Under the pieces are notes generated by a model. The model was given only the letters and a program-made list of their open reading frames with translations, did not search any database and was not told where the DNA came from. DNA of 64,000 nucleotides from Lachnospiraceae bacterium (GTDB lineage Bacteria > Bacillota > Clostridia > Lachnospirales > Lachnospiraceae): positions 124,001 through 188,000 of the forward strand of contig JAFWZV010000001.1 in the NCBI GenBank assembly GCA_017517305.1. Direction: 5' to 3'. Of this stretch, positions 49,601 through 59,208 are shown piece after piece. The position numbers and the translations under genes were made by a program. Numbering within the stretch: the first letter of the stretch is position 1; each line of letters opens with the position of its first letter.

Positions 49601-49629
49601 TTTACAAAATGTAAAGTAGAAATTATAAT
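49601..49629 (+). promoter_or_regulatory. Promoter of the surface protein gene
   Basis: TTTACA (49601-49606), 17 nt, TATAAT (49624-49629). A second TATAAT at 49592 may be an alternative -10. Confidence 0.65.
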
Positions 49630-49709
49630 TCATGTATAATAAGTTAAAGAAATAAAATAGTGAATACATTTATGGAGTTATACAGGGATTTCGGAAGGAG
49701 AATTTGTAT

Positions 49710-52700
49710 ATGAAAAAAAGGAAGAGAATGAAGAAAAGATTTGCTGCACTTGCGATGGCGGTAATCTTAGCATGGACTACTGTAGATATGCCGATTGTTG
49801 CGGCAGGTAGTCAGGATGTTTCTTGCGAGCATCATGTGGAACATACTGCTGAATGCGGATATGCAGAAGGAGAAGATGGTTTAGAAATATCACCTTGCAA
49901 TTTTGAATGTGAGGAATGTACAAATGCATCAAATGATGGTTCAGATACAGTATCGGGAAATGAAATGTCTGATGAAACGACAGAATGCACCTGCGGAACC
50001 GATGACCCGGCATTCCATGCAACCAACTGTCCGGCATATATCGCACCGGAAAATCCGCAGTGCTTTTGTGCAGAAAAATGTACGGATGACACTTTAAATG
50101 TATGGTGTGATGTCTGCGGTGTACAGGGAGTAAGTGCGTGTCAGGGCGATTTCGACAGTGCCACAAGTTTTGCGTCAACCACCACCGTATTTAGTAATAA
50201 AGCCTGTGGTGCGAGCACCAACGAAGGCGGAGCAGAAAGCGTAACTTGCACTTTTGTCTGGGATTTTACGGATACTAATAATAAATTTGGTATACTTACC
50301 ATTAGCGGTAGCGGTGCTATGGCAGATAGCACTCCTTATTGGGCTAGAAGCGGCTACGACTATAGAACCCCTGAGGGAAATGAAAGAGGTCGTACGATAA
50401 ATAAGGTTATAGTAGAAGAAGGTATTACGTACATTGGAGATTTTGCATTTTACGGATGTACTTATCTGGACTCTGTATTATTGCCAAGCAGCTTAAAAAG
50501 TATAGGTGATTTGGCATTTGCAGATTGCCCCTTTGAAACTATAGATATACCGAGTGGCGTTACATCAATAGGTCAGAGTGCATTTAATGGTTGTAGCAAC
50601 TTGACTTCTATAACGATTCCGGAAGGAGTAAAGTATATTGAACGTCAAGCGTTTCAGGCGTGTAGTAGCTTGACTTCTGTAACGATACCGGATGGTGTGA
50701 TACAGATAGGGATGTTTGCATTTGTTGATTGTACCGGATTACAAACCGTATCAATACCGTCAAGTATACAGAACATAGGGAATGATGCTTTTAAAGGTTG
50801 TACATCACTCACAACCGTAAATGTTCCGTGTTCGTGGGAAAATAATCCGCTTTATACTTTTGAAGAAGGCGTTACCGTAAATATAGCAGACCACAATCGT
50901 AATGCGAATGGTGCGTGTATCGTTTGTAAAGACGGCTATGCTACAGAACCGAATAAGGTAAGCAGTACACATTATCCTGAACTTAATGATACACATAGCG
51001 GATATTATGCTATTGAAACTATGGAACAGCTTTGTTGGTTTTCTGACTATGTGAATAAAGGAAATACATCTGTTAATGCAGTATTGACAGATGATATCGT
51101 TGCGGGAGCTAATGATATATGGACTCCGATAGGCAACAACACAAATATTTATGCGGGTACTTTTGATGGAAATAATCATACAATCAGTGGATTATACACT
51201 AATAATGAACAGGCAAGCTATGTAGGATTATTTGGCACAATAAGTGGTACTGTAAAAAATGTCGGCGTAACTAATGTGTCTTTTTCGGGAACCTACAGCG
51301 TAGGAGGTGTGTGTGGAGAAAATAGAAGTGGCACTATCCAAAATTGTTACAGCACAGGTAGTATAAGTAACGATGACCAGAATGCAGGCGGTGTGTGTGG
51401 ATTTAATGGTGGAACAATCCAAAATTGTTATAGCGAATGCACTGTGGAAGGAGCTTCATTCGTAGGTGGAGTATGTGGATACAATAACGGAACAATCCAA
51501 AATTGTTACAGCACAGGTAGTATAAGTAACGTTGACCAGAATGCAGGCGGTGTGTGTGGAATTAATAACAATTCAATCACAAACTGTTATTACCTTAATG
51601 GAACATATTGGACTGGAATTGGTGGCGATGGTCAAGGCACAGCCGAATCTAAAACAGAAAATGAGTTTAACAGTGGTGCGGTTGCATATCTGTTAAACAA
51701 TTCGACAAGCACAGGCAACCTTGTGTGGTATCAGAATTTGTCTGATAATACAGATTCTTATCCAGTCCTTAATCATACTCACGGTACAGTATATTCTGTA
51801 TATAAGTGTGATGGAACAACCATTTATCGCAATGTAAATGAGAATATGTCGCATATACCGAACTACTCTGCAAGTGGCGACACAATAACTGCAAGTTGTT
51901 CACAATGTTCACAAGAAAATATAGGAACAATCGTAATTTCCGCAAGTAATAAGTATTATGACGGCACAGCGGTAACGGCAACAGTTGAAAATAATGTTGA
52001 CGGAACATATTACAGTTCATCAATCGTATATAAGGACAATACGGGAACGAAAGTTGATGGGGCTGTAAATGTAGGAATATATACTGCAAATCTTACTCTT
52101 ACAAGTGCGAACGGCACAGAAGTAACTGCAAGTTGTCAGTTTAATATTACAAAGGCTGAAATAACAAGTATTACGGACTTTGGTGTAGTTGCTCCTGTTG
52201 CAGGTGAAACACCACAAAGCAGCGTTGCAGCGGGAACAGGATATACAGCAGAGATAAGCTGGCAGCCTGACGATACAAGCTATGCACCTAACACGGTATA
52301 TATCGCTACGGTTACTCTTACCGCTGACACTAATCATTCCTTTGCGGATAGTATAACAGTTAGCGGTTGGGATAAGTCCGTAGATGCTGATAAGTTAGTA
52401 TTTACAAAGGAATTTGATGCTACTGGTAAGTTGGAGTGTGATGTAATTGTTCCGACAGCGAATATACTTACCTACAACGGTTCTGCACAAGAACTTGTAA
52501 CAGCAGGAACAGTTCCCGACGGTTGCGAAATGCAGTATAAGCTGGGTGATGACGGAACATTCTCTGATGAAATTCCCACAGCAACCGACGCTAATACATA
52601 CAAGGTGTACTGGAAAGTTGTAGGAAATGACACTTACAACGATATTGATAACGGAGATTATGTAGAGGTAACTATCAGCAAGGCAACTCCGACAAGCGAT

Positions 52701-55226
52701 ATGTTTACAGCTACTCCTTCGTCAGAACTTGTATATGACGGAACTGAAAAGTCTATAATTGTTACAACCGATAAGGAGGGTATGGGAACATTTACCGTTA
52801 GTTATGTTAGTTTTACTGATAGTACACAACCTGTAGAGGCGGGTTATTATATTGTTCGCCTTCATATTGAGGAGGGTGATAACTATATCGCAGTTGATAC
52901 TCTTTCTTTTGTCCCTTTCGAAATTAAAAAGGCAGACTCTGTAATTACAGCAGCTCCGACACCTATTGCAGAACTTGTATATGACGGAACTGCACATAAC
53001 CTTATAAATGAAGGTACAGCAACAGGCGGTACAATGCAGTATAGCCTTGATGGCACAAACTATTCATCTGCAATTCCAACAGGCACAGACGCAAAGACCT
53101 ACACAGTATGGTATAAGGTAGTCGGTGATGAAAATCATAACGATACTACTCCTGCAAGCATTGAGGTAACGATTGCTCCAAAAACTGTTGAAATCAGTTC
53201 TGTTACTGCAATTAATAGAGCGTTTGACGGAACAAATACAGTTGAGATTTCAGAGGTAATTATTGAGGGTATATTAGATGAAGATGAAGATAAGGTATCA
53301 GTAAGTGCTACTGCAGCAATTGATAGTATAAATGCTGGTGAATACATTATTGTTGACTTGTCAAACATCACATTGACAGGAAGTGCGAATTATTCCATTG
53401 CAGCAAGTACCGAAAATGTTCCATTAACAACCGCTGTTACTATCAGCAAAGCGGATGCCCCTACCTTGCCAAGTGGAAGCAAAGCATATGTGTACAGCAT
53501 AGGCTATGAAGGTGAGAGTGTAAGTATTACCGGACTTCCGACTAATTGTGGCGAAGTGGAATATTCTTTACTTAGTGTATCAAGCGATATGTTTGAGAAT
53601 TTGTCAGTAGATTCAAGAAGCGGAAAGATTACCTATGATGTAAAAGCATTGGATAACTATACGGAAGATTTACAAGGAACTATTTCTGTTAACGTTATGA
53701 TGGAAAATTATAAAACAGCAATCTATACGCTTACTATTACAAGAACAGAAAAGATTCCGCAGAATATCAGTGCAGAGGATATTACTCTTACCTATGGTGA
53801 TGCAGATGCCACAATTTCCGTAACAGGAGCAAAAACAGAACTTTCTTATGAAGTGGTTGAGGATTCAAATGATAACGGTTATGTGGTAACGGTAGATGCA
53901 AATGGTAAGGTAAGTATAGAAAATGCAGGAACAGCGATAATCAAAATTACGGCAGTAGAGTCTGATGATTATGCAGAATCAGAGTGTGAAATAAGAGTGA
54001 CTGTAAATAAGCGTCCTGTGAATGTACCTGCAAAGGATAGTACCGTGTACACTTATACAGGTAAGGAACAGACCTACAGTATAGCAAGCAGTCCTTACTA
54101 CACAATTGCGAACGCAACACATACAGATGCAGGAAAATATGAGGTTGTTGTGAATTTGAATGAAAACTGTGTATGGAATGGCAATTTACCAACATATGAG
54201 TTTGAGATTAAGCCGGCAACTGTAAATATTAAAGCAGAAAGCTATACTGTGAAAAAGGGAGATACACTACCTACTTTTTACTATGATGTAACAGGTTTGG
54301 TAAATAATGAGACACTTCCGATTACGGTAAGTATAGCTTGTACAGCATCGGATACAAATACAGTAGGAACCTATGACATCACTGTTTCTGGTGTTTCAAG
54401 TGAAGGAAACTACACATATGTTTATACAAATGGTGTGTTAGAGGTGCTTGCAGAAGATGAGGCTCCATTTATCATGGGCGATGATGGTAAAATGGGTTGG
54501 GATGCTATCAGTGATGAAATCGAAGATGCTAATAAAGGAGACACTATTGTAGTAGATATGAATGGTGCAACCGTTGTGCCGGGAGATATCATCGAAGAGG
54601 CAAGAGACAAGGGTATTACAATTTCATTTGTGCTGGATAATGGACTGACATGGACAATAGACGGAAGCACTGTAACAGATGGGGATATTAGCAATATTAA
54701 TTTTGACACCACAGTAGAGGATGAAAACAATCCATTGAATAATATTCCGGTAGATGTTATTAACGGAGTAACCGGAGAAAAAGCAACTATTGAAGTGAAC
54801 CTTACATATTCCGGAAACTTTGGTTTTACTGCTGTGCTTAAAGCGAACCTTGGAAGCGATAATGCTGGTTATTATGCAAATCTGTATTATTATAATCCTA
54901 CAACTGGCAAGCTTGAATACATGTGTGCAGATGTGATAGCTTCAAATGGTGAAGCAGAACTGAGTTTTACCCATGCATCAGATTATTTGATTGTCATTGA
55001 TGATGAAGACCTTGGTAAAGCACCAGATGATGATGCTGATGACGATGATGGCGATGATAATGATGATGATGATGACAATACTACAGAGGATAAAGACGAC
55101 GGAAAAGACGAAGTTCCGGATACCGGAGATGATGGAACACTCTATTTGTGGGTGCTTATGCTTTGTGCGTTGATTGGTATGGCTGGAGTGACCTACTACG
55201 AGAAATTACTTGGGAAAAAGGAATGA
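49710..55226 (+). CDS. Large secreted, wall-anchored repeat protein: BspA-type LRR, GLUG and MBG-like domains
   Basis: About 1838 residues. A basic signal peptide (KKRKRMKKRFAALAMAVILAW) is followed by a Cys-rich region (~35-150), about six BspA-type leucine-rich repeats (~230-390: SIGQSAFNGCSNLTSITIPEGV), a GLUG-repeat region (~480-635: GGVCGENRSGTIQNCYSTG), and then many Ig-like MBG/YDG-type domains (~740-1590: YDGTAVTATV, LVYDGTEKSI, LTYGDADATI). Near the end are an acidic Asp-rich linker, the sortase-like signal EVPDTGDDG, a hydrophobic span and KKE. VPDTG is a noncanonical LPXTG-type signal. Likely an adhesin or glycan-binding protein. ATG 49710 follows GGAAGGAG; TTG 49704 is less likely. 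GC-richer codon use than neighbours suggests acquisition. Confidence 0.9.
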   Translation: MKKRKRMKKRFAALAMAVILAWTTVDMPIVAAGSQDVSCEHHVEHTAECGYAEGEDGLEISPCNFECEECTNASNDGSDTVSGNEMSDETTECTCGTDDPAFHATNCPAYIAPENPQCFCAEKCTDDTLNVWCDVCGVQGVSACQGDFDSATSFASTTTVFSNKACGASTNEGGAESVTCTFVWDFTDTNNKFGILTISGSGAMADSTPYWARSGYDYRTPEGNERGRTINKVIVEEGITYIGDFAFYGCTYLDSVLLPSSLKSIGDLAFADCPFETIDIPSGVTSIGQSAFNGCSNLTSITIPEGVKYIERQAFQACSSLTSVTIPDGVIQIGMFAFVDCTGLQTVSIPSSIQNIGNDAFKGCTSLTTVNVPCSWENNPLYTFEEGVTVNIADHNRNANGACIVCKDGYATEPNKVSSTHYPELNDTHSGYYAIETMEQLCWFSDYVNKGNTSVNAVLTDDIVAGANDIWTPIGNNTNIYAGTFDGNNHTISGLYTNNEQASYVGLFGTISGTVKNVGVTNVSFSGTYSVGGVCGENRSGTIQNCYSTGSISNDDQNAGGVCGFNGGTIQNCYSECTVEGASFVGGVCGYNNGTIQNCYSTGSISNVDQNAGGVCGINNNSITNCYYLNGTYWTGIGGDGQGTAESKTENEFNSGAVAYLLNNSTSTGNLVWYQNLSDNTDSYPVLNHTHGTVYSVYKCDGTTIYRNVNENMSHIPNYSASGDTITASCSQCSQENIGTIVISASNKYYDGTAVTATVENNVDGTYYSSSIVYKDNTGTKVDGAVNVGIYTANLTLTSANGTEVTASCQFNITKAEITSITDFGVVAPVAGETPQSSVAAGTGYTAEISWQPDDTSYAPNTVYIATVTLTADTNHSFADSITVSGWDKSVDADKLVFTKEFDATGKLECDVIVPTANILTYNGSAQELVTAGTVPDGCEMQYKLGDDGTFSDEIPTATDANTYKVYWKVVGNDTYNDIDNGDYVEVTISKATPTSDMFTATPSSELVYDGTEKSIIVTTDKEGMGTFTVSYVSFTDSTQPVEAGYYIVRLHIEEGDNYIAVDTLSFVPFEIKKADSVITAAPTPIAELVYDGTAHNLINEGTATGGTMQYSLDGTNYSSAIPTGTDAKTYTVWYKVVGDENHNDTTPASIEVTIAPKTVEISSVTAINRAFDGTNTVEISEVIIEGILDEDEDKVSVSATAAIDSINAGEYIIVDLSNITLTGSANYSIAASTENVPLTTAVTISKADAPTLPSGSKAYVYSIGYEGESVSITGLPTNCGEVEYSLLSVSSDMFENLSVDSRSGKITYDVKALDNYTEDLQGTISVNVMMENYKTAIYTLTITRTEKIPQNISAEDITLTYGDADATISVTGAKTELSYEVVEDSNDNGYVVTVDANGKVSIENAGTAIIKITAVESDDYAESECEIRVTVNKRPVNVPAKDSTVYTYTGKEQTYSIASSPYYTIANATHTDAGKYEVVVNLNENCVWNGNLPTYEFEIKPATVNIKAESYTVKKGDTLPTFYYDVTGLVNNETLPITVSIACTASDTNTVGTYDITVSGVSSEGNYTYVYTNGVLEVLAEDEAPFIMGDDGKMGWDAISDEIEDANKGDTIVVDMNGATVVPGDIIEEARDKGITISFVLDNGLTWTIDGSTVTDGDISNINFDTTVEDENNPLNNIPVDVINGVTGEKATIEVNLTYSGNFGFTAVLKANLGSDNAGYYANLYYYNPTTGKLEYMCADVIASNGEAELSFTHASDYLIVIDDEDLGKAPDDDADDDDGDDNDDDDDNTTEDKDDGKDEVPDTGDDGTLYLWVLMLCALIGMAGVTYYEKLLGKKE
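51336..51560 (+). repeat. Two 66-bp near-identical copies within the GLUG region
   Basis: 51336-51401 and 51495-51560 differ at one base. Such near-identity among otherwise diverged repeats points to recent duplication or conversion. Confidence 0.85.
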
Positions 55227-55404
55227 AAAAAGGTAAAATAAGCAGTAAAAAACTGTTGCTAGTTTTACAACGAGTGGGTGGCAGTTGCCGCCCACTTATT
55301 TCTTCTTTTCCAAATTTAATAAAAGAAAGTAAGTCATCCATAATGCTTGAAAACAAAACGCAGTTGATATAAGATAACAATTGATGATATATTGCTTAAT
55401 CTAA

Positions 55405-55438
55405 TCCCGACAATGAAATCTTTAGACAAATAAAGCTA
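55405..55438 (+). repeat. Direct repeat / putative att site, right copy
   Basis: Identical over 34 bp to 47862-47895 (lysS end), here without the rest of lysS. It is followed by the probable ancestral lysS terminator. Confidence 0.85.
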
Positions 55439-55450
55439 ACTAACGAGGAT

Positions 55451-55487
55451 AAAGATAGGTGATATATTACATCACCTATCTTTTTTT
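55451..55487 (+). terminator. Terminator, probably the original lysS terminator
   Basis: AAAGATAGGTGAT pairs with ATCACCTATCTTT around ATATTAC, followed by TTTT. It sits 12 nt past the right direct repeat, the position expected for lysS before the insertion. Confidence 0.88.
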
Positions 55488-55508
55488 ATACCATAAAGGA
55501 GTTTACCG

Positions 55509-57419
55509 ATGATACAAGAATATACCAGAGAAAACATAAAAGAAACTGTATATGTACCTGCATCTGTTGAAGCAGAGCTAAAAACTAATATAGAGAATCA
55601 GTTAAACAAATGTGGCATATTTTACCGTGTGTTTTCCAGAAGAAAGTCTGCTACCTCCTTAGAACATAAGTTAGCAACTGGAAAATATGGTGGTGCCGAC
55701 AACAAGAAAATTCAGGATTTGATTGGACTACGTGTGAATTTATATTTTCAGGACGACTTAGATATCTGTAAAGAGTTATTTCAAGATATGTTTGAGATGG
55801 CCGAGAAGGAGTGGTCCGAAAATGAAATGAGAAATGAAAACTTTGAGGCATCTAAGATTAATGGCGTGTTTAAGCTTCCAGGATATATGGTGAGCAAAAT
55901 CAGTCCTGAAACATGGGAGCTTCCTATTGATCAAACCTTTGAGATTCAGCTTAAAACAGTGTTTTTTGAAGGTTGGCATGAGGTAGAACATGATTTTAGA
56001 TACAAGATGAAGGATAAAACTGGTGAGAAGGAGACAAGTATTTGGGATAATTATTCTGAATATTCCAGACAGTTTAATAGTGTTGTGGCTACATTAGAGC
56101 TATGCGACAGATCTATGGTTGTAATGTTTGAGGATTTTGCTCACAAGCTATACAAGGAACACAATTGGGATATGATGCTTAGAATGCATTATAGGGTAAG
56201 GATATCTGATCAGCCATTATATGATGGTTTAGCAGAGATTTTGGATGATGAAGAATTAAAGCTAGGTAAAAAGCTTTTTAAAACCAATAGAAATATATTA
56301 ATAGAAAAGCTAAAAAACTTTCACAGAGATATTCCTATTAGCGTGAATATGATAATTGCTTTGCTGAATGATAAAGAGCTTGGGAACAATGAGCAAATCA
56401 ATAATATTATGAGGGCTAATAATGTATATAAAGATGGAATCTCTATTACAGATAAAAGCTATAGTGTAAGAGAATTGGCACCCATGACACCATACTGTGT
56501 ATTTAAGAACAAAGTATTGATTCGATATGGGAAGGAAGATATATATGGGGCAGCGGATGCTTTTAGAGAGCTTCCTGCATACATATACAAATGGATGAGA
56601 GCTAAATTCAGACCAGTTTTTCAGGATATTCCGGAAGAGTTTTGCGATTATGAAAATATGTCACCAGGCTACCAGATAAGCTTTAAAGCATCGCCTAATG
56701 AATTTACTCTTAATATGAGTATTATGCATCTGGCGCAGGATGTGGGGGCTAGAATGTGGGGAACAGAGGTAGAGATAAAGCCTCACCAAGATGACATTGG
56801 TGTCTGGATGGAGATAAAGAACATTATGTATGACGGAAGAACGATTAGTGAAGCTGAGCAAATCTCTAGATTTAGTTATCCAACCCTTTATAGAACCATA
56901 TTCAGTGACTCGAGATTGTCTGTTGTTGATGCACAAAAGTATTGGGATAAGGTTTTTGTGGTATGTAATGAAGATAATGTAAAATCTTTAAGTGAATTGA
57001 TACAGTCAGAAGAAAGGTTAACTCCTGTTGTAGTTTTGGCATCTAATATGAAGGAGGATGGCTCTGGATATTTAGATGAGGAATGGATAGGAAAGTATTG
57101 GTCTATAAACCTTCACAAGCAGGTGAGGTACTATGCCCATGTTTATCGTTGCTCAGTGGATGATTTGCCGTTGATTAAGGAGGATTCTAGTCGGCTTGAG
57201 GATAAACAATTAGGAGTGTATGTATTTTGGCCAAAATGCTATAGTGAATTTAAACCTCCTTATGAATTCTACAGCCAGGAAGATATTGGTAACTGCGTAT
57301 ACAATCGTCTTAGAGGTGAAGGCGCTGGGGTACGTGAAGACCGTATAAAGGATGGTGCCACTGCATTTTCAGTTATGCTGGTGGATGAGATCAAGAAATG
57401 CATAATCAAAAGCCATTAA
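55509..57419 (+). CDS. RelA/SpoT nucleotidyltransferase-domain protein with a long unassigned C-terminus
   Basis: A 636-residue cytosolic protein. Residues ~20-200 form a (p)ppGpp-synthetase-type domain: R44-x-K46...S50...K54 in SRRKSATSLEHKL, the metal-binding aspartate in KIQDLIGLRV (D70), FEIQLKT (E145, Q147), and GWHEVEHDFRYK (~155-166). No hydrolase, TGS or ACT domain is present, so it is not a standard long RSH. The remaining ~430 residues include a region around WMRAKFRPVFQDIPEEFCDY and a C-terminal segment VYVFWPKCYSEF that I cannot place. It may be a stand-alone alarmone synthetase or a toxin-like pyrophosphokinase with an added regulatory or self-inhibiting domain. Ribosome site AAAGGAG. 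Confidence 0.8.
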   Translation: MIQEYTRENIKETVYVPASVEAELKTNIENQLNKCGIFYRVFSRRKSATSLEHKLATGKYGGADNKKIQDLIGLRVNLYFQDDLDICKELFQDMFEMAEKEWSENEMRNENFEASKINGVFKLPGYMVSKISPETWELPIDQTFEIQLKTVFFEGWHEVEHDFRYKMKDKTGEKETSIWDNYSEYSRQFNSVVATLELCDRSMVVMFEDFAHKLYKEHNWDMMLRMHYRVRISDQPLYDGLAEILDDEELKLGKKLFKTNRNILIEKLKNFHRDIPISVNMIIALLNDKELGNNEQINNIMRANNVYKDGISITDKSYSVRELAPMTPYCVFKNKVLIRYGKEDIYGAADAFRELPAYIYKWMRAKFRPVFQDIPEEFCDYENMSPGYQISFKASPNEFTLNMSIMHLAQDVGARMWGTEVEIKPHQDDIGVWMEIKNIMYDGRTISEAEQISRFSYPTLYRTIFSDSRLSVVDAQKYWDKVFVVCNEDNVKSLSELIQSEERLTPVVVLASNMKEDGSGYLDEEWIGKYWSINLHKQVRYYAHVYRCSVDDLPLIKEDSSRLEDKQLGVYVFWPKCYSEFKPPYEFYSQEDIGNCVYNRLRGEGAGVREDRIKDGATAFSVMLVDEIKKCIIKSH

Positions 57420-57452
57420 GTGTAAGTTGTTAATAAAAAGGAGATAGGCTAT

Positions 57453-58265
57453 ATGCAATATAATGTATTTGATATGTCTGTAGAGGGAAGCGTGGGAAAT
57501 CCAACCCTTACAACCTATGTAATAGATTTCTCACCTGCTCTTAAGAATAATGATAGACCTATGATAATAATCTGCCCGGGTGGTGGATATAGTCATGTGT
57601 CTGATAGAGAGGGAGAGCTGCTTGCTATGCAGTTTCTTGCGGCAGGATTTCATACAGCTGTACTAAAGTATTCGGTGGAGCCAGCCAGATTTCCCACACA
57701 GCTTAAAGAGCTTGCTAAGGCAGTTGCATTGGTTAGAAGCCATGCTGAGGAATGGCACATAATTAAGGACAAAATCATAATTCAGGGTTCCTCTGCAGGT
57801 GGACATTTGGCAGCGTCCCTTGGCTGTTTCTGGAAGCAAAAAACTATTTTTGGTGAGTTGTCACATGAGGAAATAGATTTTATTAGACCTAATGGATTGA
57901 TACTAAGCTATCCTGTAATAACCTCAGGAGAGCATGCACATGTTGGATCATTTCAAGCGCTTCTAGGGGACAAATACGAGGAGTATAAGGAGGTCGTATC
58001 TCTTGAATTACAGGTGAACGAGAATACTCCTAAAACCTTCCTATGGCATACCTTTGAGGATGGTTCGGTGCCAGTAGAGAATACTTTGCTATTTATACAG
58101 GCTCTTAAGAAGCAAAATATTCCTTTTGAATGCCATATTTATCCAAAGGGAATTCATGGATTATCTCTTGGTAATGAGCTAACTCTTGGGGTTAATGAAA
58201 GTGAGCTTCAGCCAGAGGTTACCACCTGGGTGGAATTGGCGAAAACATTCGTTGCTAATTTCTAA
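57453..58265 (+). CDS. Alpha/beta hydrolase, acetylesterase-like
   Basis: A 270-residue cytosolic esterase-type enzyme. Oxyanion-hole motif CPGGGYSHVS (~41-50), nucleophile elbow QGSSAGGHLA (Ser114), an acid residue in HTFEDGSVPVENT and catalytic His in KGIHGLSLG. The arrangement matches BD-FAE/acetyl-xylan-esterase-like hydrolases of rumen and gut Firmicutes that deacetylate plant glycans or their oligosaccharides. No signal peptide, so it would act on imported fragments. Separated by 33 nt from the RelA-domain gene, possibly co-transcribed. Confidence 0.9.
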   Translation: MQYNVFDMSVEGSVGNPTLTTYVIDFSPALKNNDRPMIIICPGGGYSHVSDREGELLAMQFLAAGFHTAVLKYSVEPARFPTQLKELAKAVALVRSHAEEWHIIKDKIIIQGSSAGGHLAASLGCFWKQKTIFGELSHEEIDFIRPNGLILSYPVITSGEHAHVGSFQALLGDKYEEYKEVVSLELQVNENTPKTFLWHTFEDGSVPVENTLLFIQALKKQNIPFECHIYPKGIHGLSLGNELTLGVNESELQPEVTTWVELAKTFVANF

Positions 58266-58339
58266 AACACCGAAAGGAAAGTAAGTGGGATAAGACAGAA
58301 AAAACATATATAGAATAAAAATGTGAGGAGAAATGAAAA

Positions 58340-59077
58340 ATGGGATTAACATTAAAGAATGAAGAACAAGAAAAAGTAGTTGAGAAAAAGCTAGAGGATT
58401 TAAGTGATGATTATATATCAGGTAAGGAATCTATAGATACTGCAAAAAAAGATTATCAGGGGGAATATATAAATAATCCGGTAGTAATATCAACTACAGT
58501 AGCCATGCCTGTTGCGCAAAAACAAAAAAATGAATTTGACGCCATGGCAATAGTTAAATGGATTGTTATTATTGCTATAGTGATAGTAGGTTTTAAGCTT
58601 ATATCAGGAGTTATAAATCCCAAGGCTACAGATATTACAGGCTATGTAGATATGGAAGCATCTGAGTTAGAAGCAAAGCTAGACCTTGATTTTGAGACAA
58701 ACTGTGATATGAACACACGTATAACACACTATTCTAACGGAACAGTTACAGTGGACGGTGATGGAGAAATAGGCGTGGTTTATATTAATGGAAAACGAAA
58801 AGGTGTACATATAGACCACAAAAAATACAATATGTATGGAATATCTATAGGTGATCCAGAGTATAAGGTGGAAGATAAGCTACGCTTTGAATATGATGAT
58901 AGCTTCAATGTATTAAATGATATGGCAGGAGGTCAATCCACTGCTAACTTCTATTTCAATACTATGAATAATGATTGCCTTGTTGTAATAGTGAATGATA
59001 AGAGCGCTAGAGTGGTGGCAATAACATATTTTAATGATTATAAGCTTATTAGTGAAAATCTAAGTGGCCTTGATTAA
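58340..59077 (+). CDS. Single-span membrane protein of unknown function
   Basis: A 245-residue protein: a charged cytoplasmic N-terminus (~1-72), one transmembrane segment (~75-95: AIVKWIVIIAIVIVGFKLISG), and an extracytoplasmic ~145-residue domain. The domain opens ATDITGYVDMEASELEAKLDLDF and contains GISIGDPEYKVEDKLRFEYD, a pattern like that in short clostridial membrane proteins with a PASTA- or SmpA-like small fold. I cannot name a family. Ribosome site GTGAGGAG. Confidence 0.7.
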   Translation: MGLTLKNEEQEKVVEKKLEDLSDDYISGKESIDTAKKDYQGEYINNPVVISTTVAMPVAQKQKNEFDAMAIVKWIVIIAIVIVGFKLISGVINPKATDITGYVDMEASELEAKLDLDFETNCDMNTRITHYSNGTVTVDGDGEIGVVYINGKRKGVHIDHKKYNMYGISIGDPEYKVEDKLRFEYDDSFNVLNDMAGGQSTANFYFNTMNNDCLVVIVNDKSARVVAITYFNDYKLISENLSGLD

Positions 59078-59088
59078 AAATGTAAAAT

Positions 59089-59142
59089 ATAGCATAATTT
59101 CCTTGATTTTTCTTGAATCATATGGGAAATTATGCTATTGTT
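59089..59142 (+). terminator. Hairpin terminator
   Basis: ATAGCATAATTTCC pairs perfectly with GGAAATTATGCTAT (22-nt loop), followed by TGTTTG. Confidence 0.75.
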
Positions 59143-59208
59143 TGTATGTATTATAGGTTAATTCTTTTATGTACAGAATTACAATAAGATAAAGGGAGGA
59201 TATAAATT

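Larger units (their letters stand above)
47862..55438. mobile_element. Putative genomic island inserted at the 3' end of lysS
   Basis: A 7.5-kb segment bounded by perfect 34-bp direct repeats of the lysS end. It carries a DUF4143 ATPase and an 1840-residue surface protein, both with codon use and GC content unlike the flanking housekeeping genes. A strong terminator at 55451-55487, just past the right repeat, is where the lysS terminator would be expected without the insertion. No integrase gene was found inside, so the element is decayed, mobilised in trans, or the remnant of a larger one. Confidence 0.75.
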
